64,000 bases of DNA from Xestospongia bergquistia (lineage: Eukaryota; Porifera; Demospongiae; Haplosclerida; Petrosiidae). The notes beneath the pieces are model-generated. The model was not told the DNA's origin, made no database searches, and saw only the letters and a list, made by a program, of their open reading frames with translations. This document shows, in pieces, positions 32,092 through 45,773 of this stretch; position 1 is the stretch's first letter, and each line of letters opens with the position of its first letter. The DNA is taken from NCBI GenBank assembly GCA_963965975.1, contig OZ014420.1, positions 6,722,001-6,786,000 on the forward strand, read 5' to 3'. The position numbers and the translations under genes were made by a program.

Positions 32092-33557
32092 CGAGAGATC
32101 ATCATATAATAAACAAGCAATATAGAGTACATTATAAACTCTAGCTAAATCCCAAGTACCATAATAGGTCTTACCATATCTGAGAATATCAAAATACATA
32201 GAGACACTTAAATTTAATTTCTGATATCTAGGAAAAAATATAAGATAAGAAGTCATTTAAATTTACATTTACCTTGGGTTGACCCAACCCACAACAATTT
32301 CATAACAGTTTAATTTAGAAGGTACCCATCGTATCTCCTCTCCATCCTCTTCCAAACTGGTTCTGTCGTACACAGGGACTGCCATCTCACCAACTGAATA
32401 ACCAATCATGTTCTCCACCTTTAGAGTGCATGGAATTAAGAAAACCCATTTGGAACAAAAGTTGTCATGTGATAGTCACATGATAGGTATTGTAGTCATA
32501 TGATGTAGTGTATACCTTAAAGTGATGAGCCAAGTTTATTTCAAATCCCTTACTCAAACTGGCTGGAAGAACAAAGGCTGCCACACCTGGATATACTGGT
32601 TTACCTCTATATTTAATACCGTCTCCAATAAAGGCCATAAACTGCGACAAAGTCTCATGACCACACCTACCTCCTCGGTACCTCCATACTCTTGAGAGTG
32701 AGAGAGAGAGTCACATGTACACGTATATGATTCTATTGTTGTGTACCTATCTTCATTCTGAAATATCCAATGAATTATTTCTTCTTGAGTTAATCTTGGT
32801 AAAGCACTTATAGGAATTATATAAATACATTGTGTAATAGCTCCTCTGACTTCTTGAAACTAATAAGACATGATAGTAAGTATTATTTAGATAACTACAT
32901 CAGTCTGCATGTGTGAAGCCTTTGAATAGTAGACATTTATCCATTTATCTCTCATATAAGTTATCCATCCATTTGTCTATCCATTCATCTCTCTATTCAT
33001 CTGTCTATCACTGACCTTGTTATACAAAGATAAGTCTTTCTTTGTCACTTTTCTCTCTAAATATACCTTTTAAGATTATACCAGTAGAGTTCATAATGTA
33101 CTGATAAAATTTAATTACCTTTAATTGTAATAACTGTTTGTGACTATGCTGACACATTTCCTGCACGTTAACATCAAGACACCATTTTTTAACTCTCTCA
33201 TTCATAAACTCAACAAGATGGTGGACAATGTCCTCCTTGGACATAACAGACTGAGCTAGTCTCCTCTCATTTCTATCTTGAGTTCTTCTCCAACGTTCAT
33301 AGTCAAATCCCTCATTGATCACATTTGCAGGACCTTCGCCAGTTTCCATGAGCATACTAATATACTGTGAGAGGTATTTACCAAGAAACCTGTCAATAAA
33401 TAACATATACAACTATATTATAACTTGTGCATGTGTGTGTTACCTAAACTGTTTTAAGTCTCCATCTTCTATTAAGCTCTGCATTACATCATCAAATATC
33501 AGACCAGCTAAATCCTGAGCAGATAACAATAACAAACGAACAGACAAACAGACAGAC

Positions 33558-33592
<35 letters not shown>

Positions 33593-36500
33593 TAGACAGA
33601 TAGACAGAGTGGGTGGAAAATACCTTTGTTACTCGTGATCGTTGTCTAGTAAAGACTGGTTTATGAGAAGAACTACTAATGGAGAACCCTGGCTGTAGTA
33701 TCATGTCAATACCACAACGAACTTTCTCAGGTCTTTATAACAAAATATAGAATTAATAACTATTAATAACTACTTGGTCTGCATAATTAATTAATAAATT
33801 ATCAATTAATATACCTGTGATCATAATAACTTCTCCATTCTGGAGAGAAGTCGTAACGACATGTTAAAATACTACCAGTTACCTCAGGTTGAATTGATCT
33901 AGTCACATGATAGACAATATAGTCACATGACAAGTCATATGATAATAAGACTTGCAGACCTTCTTAGAAGATTCCAGGTTCTCTGGTTTGGGAAATTTTG
34001 TGGTACAATAACAGCTGGTACTAGAGATGATGTATTGTCAGGACCCAGTTCTAGTAATTTTGTGAATATCTGGACCCATACTTGTGAGGTATCATACGGA
34101 TGACCATTAGTATAAGACTTGAAGATATAGAGACCTAGATAGATGGATGGATGGATGGATAGGTAAGTGAATGAATGTAATAACCTTCTTCACATAATAA
34201 TATTTCACAATTCTCTATTTCCGTTCCATCTTCATCATATAATGACAGGAAACCACTATCAGTTCGTAGACCAATCTATTAATGTAAAGATAATGTGTTG
34301 AAATCATGTGATAGTCATGTGACATATTTCACCTCTAGTGGTCTTTCACAATGTTCTCCAGAGGGAGCATAGCAGCCGATAATTTGACTACCACAACATC
34401 TAGTGGACGGAGACCACACAGATACTGTACTAGATACAAAAATAGATAAACTTACTTGGAACAATCAAAGAAACGAACATTTAATGATACATTAAATGTT
34501 TTGGGCTTAATGGGAGTTCTTGCCTTAATAAAATAATTAATATTATTATTATTATTTATAATATTTATTATTATTATTACTTGTTTATCAAAGTAAGCTT
34601 CTATTTCATCTTCTTGAGACAACAAGGCTACCTATAATTGGAAAATAAGAGAAGGCATCTCTCTCTCTCTCTCTCTCTCTCTGGTCCTTAACCTTCCTTT
34701 CACGGAGTCTACTTCCTTTGGTTCCATCAAGTTTATGATCAATAGTTCTCACGGCAACTGAACGATGACCCTAAATTGACAGGCAACATACCATGGATGG
34801 AATAAATAAATGATAAATAAAAGTTAAAGGAACCTTTAATTCAGCTAATGTAAGTGCTTCGTCAAATAGTTCTACACTTTTGACCAATTCGCCATTCACG
34901 GATACCTAAATCAAGTTACACAACTGTCACATGATAGATCACATGATTTGTGACTCACATGAGTAATTCCCAGTTGTTTTAAGATATCAGAAAATTCACT
35001 ATATAAAGACAACAGTGATTGTCTCATGTTCTCCTCAATACTGTGAGATCCATCAGTTGTAACTGATAGAGTAAATGGCTGAAAAAAAAACATGATAATA
35101 ACAATACATCTTTTGAGTGTCCAGCTGGTAGGAAGTCCACACTCTGTTGTGTGTAGTTAATAAAGAGGTGTGGTCAATGTAACACAATAAAGGGACTTCC
35201 TGCCAGATTTCTGGATACCTTACTTCATTCCAAAATCGTATGCTGTATTCACAATCTTCTGTGAGTTTCTTTATATCCTCCATATTTCGAGGTAGGCATG
35301 CTATCATATTATCAAGATATTTCTCTCTTGCAGACAAAAGTTTTTCCCCTTCTTTTTCAGATGTTTCCATGGCAACATTGAGTTCAGATATCGGAGCAGT
35401 CAAGTATTTTTTGATTTGGTTAGTTAATAACTTCTTTAGGACATCATAACGTGGGACCTATTAATAGTTACAAAAGTAAGTTCCTATACGTTCCTACTTA
35501 GTACTCCCTCTCTCTGTCTCTCTCTGATACCTGCATATGTTCAATTCTCATAGCACACATTGAAAGAATTTCCATTGTCTTTTGACAGTTGAGTACTTCC
35601 AAAGGAAACTTACTATAAATAGTTAATATTGTAAATACAACAATGGTAGCTGGTTTGAATACCTTTTGAAAATGCTAAATAATTCATCACTAGTACAATC
35701 TTCAAATGTACTGAGTTCCTCAGAAAATAGTGTCCTAAAATAATAGAGTAGTTGTATTGAAGGTTAATCTTAACTCACCTGAAAAGTGTCAATCGTCCTA
35801 TCTCTGCTCGACAAACTTCCCAAAAATCTTTTTTAAATCTAAACACATATAAATACAAATAGTGTCAAATTATAGTACAGTCAGACACTCCAATATATAT
35901 ATATAACTGTTTTATTAACCCTTTATATGTCACAATTAAATTATTTTATTAACTTTTAATTACCTTTGCTCAATCAATGCTTCATCTATTTGCATAATAG
36001 ATGGCTGTATCAATCGTTTCATAACTTCTAACTCTATCTCTCGTGTCTTTCTTCTTTCTTCTCTTTCCTCATCTGACATATCCTGTTCTTCCATACTAAT
36101 TTTACTGTTGGGAGTGGTCTTTGTAAGATCCATTATGGACATTACAAGCTGAAAGAATGAGATTGTTGACAAAAGAAAAGATGTAATATATCAGATAATA
36201 ACAGCATCTTTCATTGTACCTCACAGAGTGCTTGAAGCTGTCTTCCGGAAAGTTTCCCCCGTCCAAAGTCATATAAATGCTTCCTCAGTTTTGAGTACAA
36301 ATCATCTTTCAAAGGATCACGACAAATTCTAAAGATACATCTGATTTCCTGTAGAGAACAACACTCAGTTAACAATAGTCCAATAATTGTACTTACATTT
36401 CGTTTGCCTTTGAAAACTAACGTATAAAAGAGTTGTTGAATGTCTGTCATTTCCTCAGGAAAACAGGTTTTCATATAAACACAAGCATTCTACATATATT

Positions 36501-39271
36501 AGAATAGAAACAGCTGCACTATATTATAATTACTTACTCTAATAAAAAAGAGGAGAGAAGTCTGTCCAGAACTGACAAGTTGTTGAATCAGCTGCTCAAT
36601 AAAAGCTCTAAATAAAAGAAAATAATGCATAATTTGGTACAATCTCTCTTCTTACTTCAAATCATCTGATGAGACTGAGGGAGGTAGGAGATATGATAAT
36701 AACTCTAGTCCGTGTGAAATAAACTCCTCAATATTATGACCAGCTTCCAGAGTGTCTATATAGACAGACAAACAGAATGAATGAACAGATAATATCACAC
36801 ATACCTTTAGTAATGCTGAGGACATTGATGGTGAGTGCCATTTTCTCTTCATCAGAGAAGTTCATTAAATCAAGATTTTTAACTAATTTTGGAAGGACAA
36901 TACCACATAGTTGAAAGGGTGTGGCCATTTCATTCTCTAGCGATAAAGTAGACAAGGAGAGAAGTTGTATGGCCAATAGTTTCTTGTCAACTCTCCAAGA
37001 GATGTACGTGGGATATGAGGGAGGTTCCTCTCCAAAAAATCTAATTATTATATAGGTGCTAAAGATGATTGCTAAGTTACCAACTTACTTCCTCAGCTTA
37101 TCTAGGTTCTGTTTGGGAACGTTAATGGGCGGGGATGAAGAAAAGAGGCGTGGTATGACAGATGCAAATAGATAACATATGTTATCACCATTTCTCACCT
37201 AACAATGAAAGAGAGAGAAAGATACATGTAACCATGGCGATTACAATATTATACCATAGCACATGCTAATTCAAGAAGTCGTACGAGTACCAAAGTGCGT
37301 AGATCATTATCTCTAAGACGTTCCACCTCAGTAGGTTCTATTGGAAATATATCTTCTTCTTCTTCATAGTCATCATGTGACATGTCATGTGATTCAGGTT
37401 CTCCAATAGGTAATTCAGAAATGATGTCGTTTAGTATACTCTCACATACTTTCAAAGAACTATAATGAACAATGGTGGCTCTTTCTTGGATGACGACTTT
37501 GTCAATAGGTGGAAAAAGACGCCAAACATTAACAATATGATGTATACCTTCTGTAAGGAGTGGTTTTTTGTGTTGAGAACAAATGGAGAGATAGCCAAAT
37601 TCCAAGAGTCGATAAGAAACAGAATGACTGTGGACACCGAAAAATGGGCCAAACAGATTTGGTAGGTTCACTTGAATGGCTTCACTTGGTTTGATACCTC
37701 GTTCACTCAGAGATGAAATGAATTCGATCAGCTGATCAAAGAATTCTTTTGGGTTGTCGGAGAGATATCCTTCAGTACAATAAGTCATGAGAATATCAAC
37801 ATACTGTCTAATAAAGTCCACTGTGATGGAGAGGGAGATGGTGACTGGATGTGAGGACAAGACAACGTAAACCAGACTCATTAGTCTAGTAGCAATGTTC
37901 GGCTCTGTTCTCAAACGTGATGACCATTCCTTAAAGAGTTTTGTTAATTCCAAGTAGAGTTGTGTAGTAAGGTCATTATTTGGTTCTTTAAGGGTTAATA
38001 ATAAAGTTATATTTACCAACAAACTCATGCATTGCTCAAATTCAGTCGGATGAGTGGAGAAAATAAATGATAATTGTAAGATCTCATTAGCTACTTCTGA
38101 TGTCAGGGACATACTCGCAATGTCGTCTGTAAAACAGGCTAATTGAGTTAGAAATACTGATTTGTCGGATCTGTGATGTTCAATTGTAGTTTCAGTGGGT
38201 GGAGTCAAACCTAATGATGTCATCGATTGAATGTTGAAGTTGAAAAGAGAATTAAAAATATTTGATAAAGTGGGTGTGTCTTCTTGAGAGAATTGAGGAA
38301 TTATTTCAGGTGACAGTCTCGACTGAGCAGCATTATAAATTTCTGAGGCGTTTGATTGGATAGCTTGTATCGCCATGGAAACATCCAATATATCTTGACT
38401 AAGACAATATTTCTAATCATTGATTTTGTGTTCATTTATCCATCCATCCATCCATCCATCTATCCATTCATCCATCCATCCATCCATTATACTTAGTAGC
38501 AGGTGAAAGGTATTTATTTTTCTCTGTCAGTAATAAGTCCAGGAGCTCTGGTAGTTTAAATGATACAATACACCAGGAGTAAAACCCTGATCTTAACCTA
38601 ATACATTTTTAATAGTTAATTAATTTTAATAATAATTATAATGGAACTTACTCAACATTTTGTTGAATTCCAAACCAACAGTTCATTAGAGCAGCTGTAC
38701 ATCTCTATAGCAATGAATGGATGGTTGTTATATAAATAAATAAATGAATGAGACCTCACTTGTATAATTATTCCAGGTGTCTCTTTACCTCTAATAGTTT
38801 GAGCTAAGACTGTGATGAGTCTCTCCCAGTAACGTGGTCGATGTGCCATCTCTTGACTGATATCTTCCATTGTCATGATAAAGGTACCATGCTAAAATAA
38901 ATGAATGAATGAATGAATGGACAAAAATTATAGAATGGTTATAAATGTAACCTATAGTAGTATGATATCAATACTAACATCTCTTGAAGCAGGTTGGTGA
39001 TCTAATAAAGTTTGACATCCTAATAATACCATTTCTAATGGATTAATACGAAACCAATCACTAAAAGAGATCATGACATTAGAACTAAATATGACAGTTA
39101 GTGTACAAACCTTTCTGTCATTTTTCTCGAGTATGGACGGTGTCTCATTTTCTCAAGAGACCAAACAAACTCTGACCATTTTAAAGGTACTTCAGGTTGA
39201 GAATGAGGTAAGTCAGGACTCTCTCCAGCAACATCTCCAACTGGAGGAGCAGGCTGTTCCTCTTGAGCCAT
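31591..39271 (-). CDS. Large multi-exon gene, product not recognised
   Basis: Start ATG at 39271 ([21 protein letters not shown]), stop at 31591-31593 after [14 protein letters not shown]. Roughly two dozen exons with mostly 45-100 nt introns; the longest exon is about 37255-38380. The N-terminal half is helical and HEAT/ARM-like in texture (e.g. [49 protein letters not shown]). Middle segments are charged ([20 protein letters not shown]). The C-terminal third has [35 protein letters not shown] and [18 protein letters not shown]. No catalytic motif, zinc finger or transmembrane segment stood out. It is likely a large conserved scaffold protein; I decline to name it. Confidence 0.7.
32036..32100. 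repeat. (GA)n tract next to a splice acceptor
   Basis: A GA-dinucleotide run that reads (CT)n on the sense strand of the surrounding minus-strand gene. It ends about 20 nt before an acceptor-like CAACTAG|CACCTGC at 32018. Confidence 0.8.
33540..33608. repeat. (GACA/GATA)n microsatellite in an intron
   Basis: About 70 bp of mixed gacagacagatagaca units inside an intron of the large unidentified gene. The open frame across it is an artefact. Confidence 0.9.
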
Positions 39272-39341
39272 TTTTTAAAAAGTCACACCCCTCAATCAAA
39301 ATTATATTAAAAATTACAAAAATTGTTCAACAATAGCTCCT

Positions 39342-42208
39342 TTACAATTTGGCCTTAGTTTTCTTGATCAATGGCCTCAAATATTTTTGATATGTCTCAT
39401 GAACCTAATAGATGAGAGAACATGTTATACATCAATAAAATGTTTAATACCTCAGTTTTATTTCTTGGTGCTTTCAATGCCCACTCATATAAATGTTTAT
39501 ATACATCACCATCATATCGACCTAATGCTGAGTTCAATACATCATCAGGAATATCAAATGCATCAACAAGTGGAATAGCTTCTTGTCTAAGAGAGAGAGA
39601 GAGAGAGAGAGAAAGACAATGATCATATTCCAGTAACAATACACACTAACCTCACTTCTTTTAAGAGATAATATAACTGTGTTTTAGCCATACCTATTTG
39701 TTCACTGGACATATATCCATCCTAATAATAATATATTATAATTTTAAACTAACATACTCTTTCCTTACCAAACAGAACTCTCCAGAATATTGTACAATAC
39801 CAAATACTCCATACATATTACATAATGCATGTAATATAGATAGGTTAACATCACATAAATCAGCTGTCTCAATTGATGAGTAAAATGACTTTAAAACTAT
39901 ATAATGACAATGAGCCTATAAAAGAAATAGTCACATGATAATCACATGATCTTAGGTTTACTCTAGCAGCTATAGTCCAGTCTACAGAAGATCCATCCCA
40001 TGATCCAATGGAGTCCATACCTCTTCTCATATTATCTTGATAATGAGATGATGCTACTTCTACTAACCTATATTAAATAATCATAATGATAACAATATTA
40101 TATTAACTACCTTTTAGCTCTTTGACGATAAGCTTCTAATAAAACATGAGGATCAGAGAACTGTTTAGGAGTATGGACAGCACTTTCCATGTATTTAGGA
40201 TAGTCTGATGCAAGATAACAGACATTATTAGGTAGTTGTGATTGTGGTAACTTTTGTTGTACTACTTTATGAAGATATCTAATAGCAGGAGAATGAAATA
40301 AATACAGATAGAGAGATAACTTACCTAGCAGTCTGTAGAAACATGACAGTATTCTCTCCTTCATAAGTTTGTGAGGAAGTAAAGCAAACATAAAGATGAG
40401 GTATACCACTAGCTAGTGAGTATCCATGTCCACCACAACAAAGACGACACAACTAGTAATATAACATTAAACAATATAGGTAGATATTATCTTCTTTTAA
40501 TACCTCAATTCCTTGTGAACTTAGTTCTGTACAAAATGCCTTCAGACCAGCACTAGTTGCATGAAGCTATTATAATATAGATATAGGATATTGCAGATTA
40601 ATATAATACTAACCTCAGGGAGGGAGTCCAGGTTACCCTCGGCAATCTCTCCAGTCATTTCAAAATACATTTTGTTCATAAAATGACCTGCAAAGCATTG
40701 TGCATAGGCTGATGCTAAAAGTGGGAGGAGTTTGAATTGTTGGGTCTGATAATCCAACACTTGAGTCTCTGGTTGACTACATAATAAAAATTAGTAATTG
40801 TTACTAAATATAGCACACATGACAATCAATGTTACTAAATATAGTACATATGTTATGAACTTGGTATGTTACTAAATATAGCACAACCTGTGCATACCCT
40901 GGTCTGTTTTGGGTCTGCCGCCTCACAACACTATATCTGATTGCTATAGTAACAGCTCTTGATAAAATAACATAGGAATAGTTAACTAGTCCAGCTCTTA
41001 TCATCACCATTGTACCATAGGCAATTTTATCAGTAGGTGGTTTTGAATAAGTACCATCAGGTGATACCTAAATATAGTAATTATATAGTGACTATAATAA
41101 CTTATACTTGAGCATATTTCATGAGCATTTGATCTCGTGGAATCCTAACATTAGTCAATCTTAGGAAACCATTGTCCATAGAAAAATAGCCAAATTTTGG
41201 ACCAATATCTCCGACTTGTACTCCTATAATAGTAGACATATTTATTATTATCTTGTTAGTATTAAATAAACCTGGTAGAGGTTGATGATCTTCTAAACTC
41301 CTTAACTGTACTATGAAGAGATGGATACCGTGGTCTTTACCCTTAGTGATCAACCTAGCAACCACAATAGCATGAGTTGCTGTGTGACCCACTGAAAGGA
41401 CAAAGAAGCCAGTACACAAAGGTCAAAGGTCAAACTTACAAGTACCAGGCCACCATTTGATAGAGGTTAATGTCGGAGAATTCATAATAAATTCTTCAGT
41501 AGATGGGTCGTATGTTGCAGTAGTTTCTAGACCCCTAATAAAGGTTCCTGTAATATTAAAAGATAAGTAAAACCCTGTAACATGTCATAGCAAAAGTTAC
41601 CATGACCCATCTCAGTTTGCGCATATGTTCCAATGATATCATGATTGAAAGCTAGTGGTAGCCATTTTGCTTTCTGTTCGACAGTGGCTTGTTTCTGGAG
41701 AGGGAGAGAGAGAGAGAGAGAGAAAGAGTGAGAGATCCATTTAGAAACACCTCAAATTACCACAAGTGTAGGTAAAAACATAAGTTCATGAAGGGATGTT
41801 GGAAATTCTATGTTAATAGCACTAAAGTAGAGATAATGAACAGTTGCTTTAGTATTTACTAAATTAACTCACTTCTTGAGATAGTTTTTGTCATGTAGAT
41901 CTAGATTCTTAGATACTATTACATATTGAACACTTTTCTTCATGCCATCATCAAATGCCTCTTCTGTTGACAAGAAATAACGATCTTTGTTAGAAAATAC
42001 TGGATCCTCTACAGCTAGCTTCACTATAGAAAGTAGACATTATGTAATGGAGATTGTTGTTAATATCTCCCTTACTCATCCTTCTTCTCTTTGCAGTAAA
42101 CATCTCCCCTCCATCTAGCAAGTTAGTGAGCTCTTCTAAATTTAACTTGCTCCTCTCTCTCTCCCTCTTCAATTCTTCGACCATATAACTTTTGTCAGTC
42201 ATCATCAT
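39342..42208 (-). CDS. Peroxisomal acyl-CoA oxidase, copy 1
   Basis: Many short exons from the ATG at 42208 ([20 protein letters not shown]) to the stop at 39342-39344. Landmarks in order: acyl-CoA oxidase N-terminal helices ([23 protein letters not shown]), the FAD/substrate-binding segment [72 protein letters not shown], and the active-site region [11 protein letters not shown]...[17 protein letters not shown] with the expected catalytic Glu. It ends KKTKAKL, a type 1 peroxisomal targeting signal. The enzyme oxidises acyl-CoA to trans-2-enoyl-CoA, making H2O2, the first step of peroxisomal beta-oxidation. First of three tandem copies. Confidence 0.92.
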
Positions 42209-42278
42209 GTCGCTTGTTAGCTTATTAATTATTAATAATATTAATTAAAGGATTAATTAACAACACAAATAGGATCCT

Positions 42279-42524
42279 TTACAATTTGGCCTTAGTTTTC
42301 TTGATCAATGGCCTCAAATATTTTTGATATGTCTCATGAACCTAATAGATGAGAGAACATGTTATACATCAATAAAAAGTTTAATACCTCAGTTTTATTT
42401 CTAGGTGCTTTCAATGCCCACTCATATAAATGTTTATATACATCACCATCATATCGACCTAATGCTGAGTTCAATACATCATCAGGTATATCAAATGCAT
42501 CAACAAGTGGAATAGCTTCTTGTC

Positions 42525-42567
<43 letters not shown>

Positions 42568-45152
42568 AAGACAATGATCATATTCCAGTAACAATACACA
42601 CTAACCTCACTTCTTTTAAGAGATAATATAACTGTGTTTTAGCCATACCTATTTGTTCACTGGACATATATCCATCCTAATAATAATATATTATAATTTT
42701 AAACTAACATACTCTCTTTCCTTACTAAACAGAACTCTCCAGAATATTGTACAATACCAAATACTCCATACATATTACATAATACATGTAATATAGATAG
42801 GTTAACATCACATAAATCAGCTGTCTCAATTGATGAGTAAAATGACTTTAAAACTATATAATGACAATGAGCCTATAAAAGAAATAGTCACATGATAATC
42901 ACATGATCTTAGGCTTACTCTAGCAGCTATAGTCCAGTCTACAGAAGATCCATCCCATGATCCAATGGAGTCCATACCTCTTCTCATATTATCTTGATAA
43001 TGAGATGATGCTACTTCTACTAACCTATATTATATAATCATAATGATAACAATATTATATTAACTACCTTTTAGCTCTTTGACGATAAGCTTCTAATAAA
43101 ACATGAGGATCAGAGAACTGTTTAGGAGTATGGACAGCACTTTCCATGTATTTAGGATAGTCTGATGCAAGATAACAGACATTATTAGGTAGTTGTGATT
43201 GTGGTAACTTTTGTTGTACTACTTTATGAAGATATCTAATAACAGGAGAATGAAGTAAATAAAGATAGAGAGATAACTTACCTAGCAGTCTGCAATGACA
43301 AGACAGTATTGTCACCTTCATAAGTTGGGTAAGCAGCTGCATTGACATAAAGATGAGGTATACCACTAGCTAATGAGTATCCATGTCCACCACAACAAAG
43401 ACGACATAACTAGTAATATAACATTAAACAATATAGGTAGATATTATCTTCTTTTAATACCTCAATTCCTTGTGAACTTAGTTCTGTACAAAATACCTTC
43501 AGACCAGCACTAGTTGCATGAAGCTATTATAATATAGATATAGGATATTACAAATTAATATAATACTAACATCAGGGAGGGAGTCTAGGTTACCCTCGGC
43601 AATGGCCTCCATTACTTCAGAATACATTTTATTCATAAAATGACTCGTAAAACAAAGTGCATAAGCTGACGCTAAAAGTGGGAGGAGTTTGAACTGTTGC
43701 GTCTGATAATCCAACACTTGTGTCTCTGGTTGACTACACAATAGATATACTAAAATTAGTAATTGTTACTAAATATAGCACAACCTATACATACCCTGGT
43801 CTGTTTTGTGTCTGTCGCCTCACAACACTATATCTGGTTGCTATAGTAACAGCTTTAGCCAGAGCAAAGTAGCTGTCAAAAACTATACCAACCCTCATTA
43901 TTATCATAGCACCATAGGTAATTTTATCAGTAGGTGGTTTTGAATAAGTACCATCAGGTGATACCTAAATATAGTAATTATATAGTGACTATAATAACTT
44001 ATACTTGAGCATATTTCATGAGCATTTGATCTCGTGGAATCCTAACATTAGTCAATCTTAGGAAACCATTGTCAATAGCAAAATATCCAAATTTTGGACC
44101 AATATCTCCGACTTGTACTCCTATAATAGTAGACATATTTATTATTATCTTGTTAGTATTAAATAAACCTGGTAGAGGTTGATGATCTTCTAAATTCCTT
44201 AACTGTACTATGAAGAGATGGATACCGTGGTCTTTACCCTTAGTGATCAACCTAGCAACCACAATAGCATGAGTTGCTATGATACCCACTGAAAGGATGG
44301 ATTTCAAGGATCAAGGTTCAAAATTTAACTTTTAAACTCACATCCTCCACACCACCATTTGGTAGAAGTCAACGTTGGAGAGTTTAAAATAAATTCTTCA
44401 GTACATGGGTCGTATGTTGCTGTAGTTTCTAGACCCCTAATAAAGGTTCCTGTAATATGTAATATAGAACAGAAGCTCCTGCAATGTCATATCAAACTCA
44501 CCATGACCCAACTCAGTCTGTGCATATGCTCCAATGATATTGTAATTGCGAGCTAATTGAAGCCATTTTGCTCTTTGTTCATCAGTACCTTGCTTCTAAA
44601 ACAAGAAAAAAGACTTTCACCAGGTCCATCCAATTCCACCAGACTCATTTTCAAACACATTTGACATGGAGTAGTCTAGAATCAAGAACACACTATAACT
44701 CACATTAATAGCAGGTATAAACATGAGCTCGTGAAGAGTGAATGGCATATCCACATTTGTGAGACTACAGAAATGGATAATTTCTATGGTAACTATTAGG
44801 GCGATTGCTTACGTCCCAAACAGACGTTTGACAGTGGGACTTGTCATTTGGGAAAACTGAGGGACCATGTGAACACTTTTCTTCAAGGCATCATCAAATG
44901 CTTCATCTACTGTCAGAAAGTAATGATCATCTTTGCAAAATACAGGATCGTCTAAAATCAGCTTCACTGTTGAGAAAAATCTCTTAAATATATGCAGCTA
45001 GTTAAAAGCTGTGCTTAGAATGTGTTGCGATATTTCTTACACATCATTCTTCTCTTCTCTGTAAACTCTTTCCCTCCATCTAGTAAGTTAGTAAGCTCCT
45101 CTAAGTTTAGCTTACTATTCTCTCTCTCCAACATCAATTCCCTAATCGCCAT
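42279..45152 (-). CDS. Peroxisomal acyl-CoA oxidase, copy 2
   Basis: ATG at 45152 ([20 protein letters not shown]), stop at 42279-42281 after a C-terminal AKL signal. Same domain order as copy 1. Two differences lie near the active site: KWWPG is KWWCGG, and the catalytic segment reads [17 protein letters not shown] (Asp for the second Glu of EGENTV), with VNAAAY where the paralogues have VCFTSS or VSFTPS. The catalytic Glu itself is kept. The 3' half, introns included, is almost identical to copies 1 and 3, whereas the 5' third and its introns are clearly diverged. A shifted chain-length preference is possible but not shown. Confidence 0.9.
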
Positions 45153-45279
45153 CTTGAGCTCTTAAGGGCTATTATATAAACGATCAACGCGTTTACAATT
45201 TAATTTAAAAAATAATTTAATAATAATGACAACCCAATTAACATAACTATATAATATTACATAGTTAAGATCTATTCCT

Positions 45280-45534
45280 TCACAACTTGGACTTTGTTTT
45301 TTTGAGCAATGTTTCCAAATGTTTCTGATAAGTATTATGAACCTAATAGAGAAATAACACAATGTAACAATTATTAACTTTATAGACACAAGAATTGGAA
45401 GAGATTTTAGGTCACATACAATGTAAAAACATTTTATTATATTTAGTCTGTCCATTAGCGTAGTAAATAAATTTGAACAAGATATTCAAAGATTTTCCAG
45501 TTAGTTAACTAACATACAGTTGACAGAAACTCTT

Positions 45535-45568
<34 letters not shown>

Positions 45569-45736
45569 GTCTCTTTGCTCTCTGAGAAACATTTAATACC
45601 TCAGTTTTATTTCTAGGTGCTTTCAATGCCCACTCATATAAATGTTTATATACATCACCATCATATCGACCTAATGATGAGTTCAATACATCATCAGGAA
45701 TATCAAATGCATCAACAAGTGGAATAGCTTCTTGTC

Positions 45737-45773
<37 letters not shown>

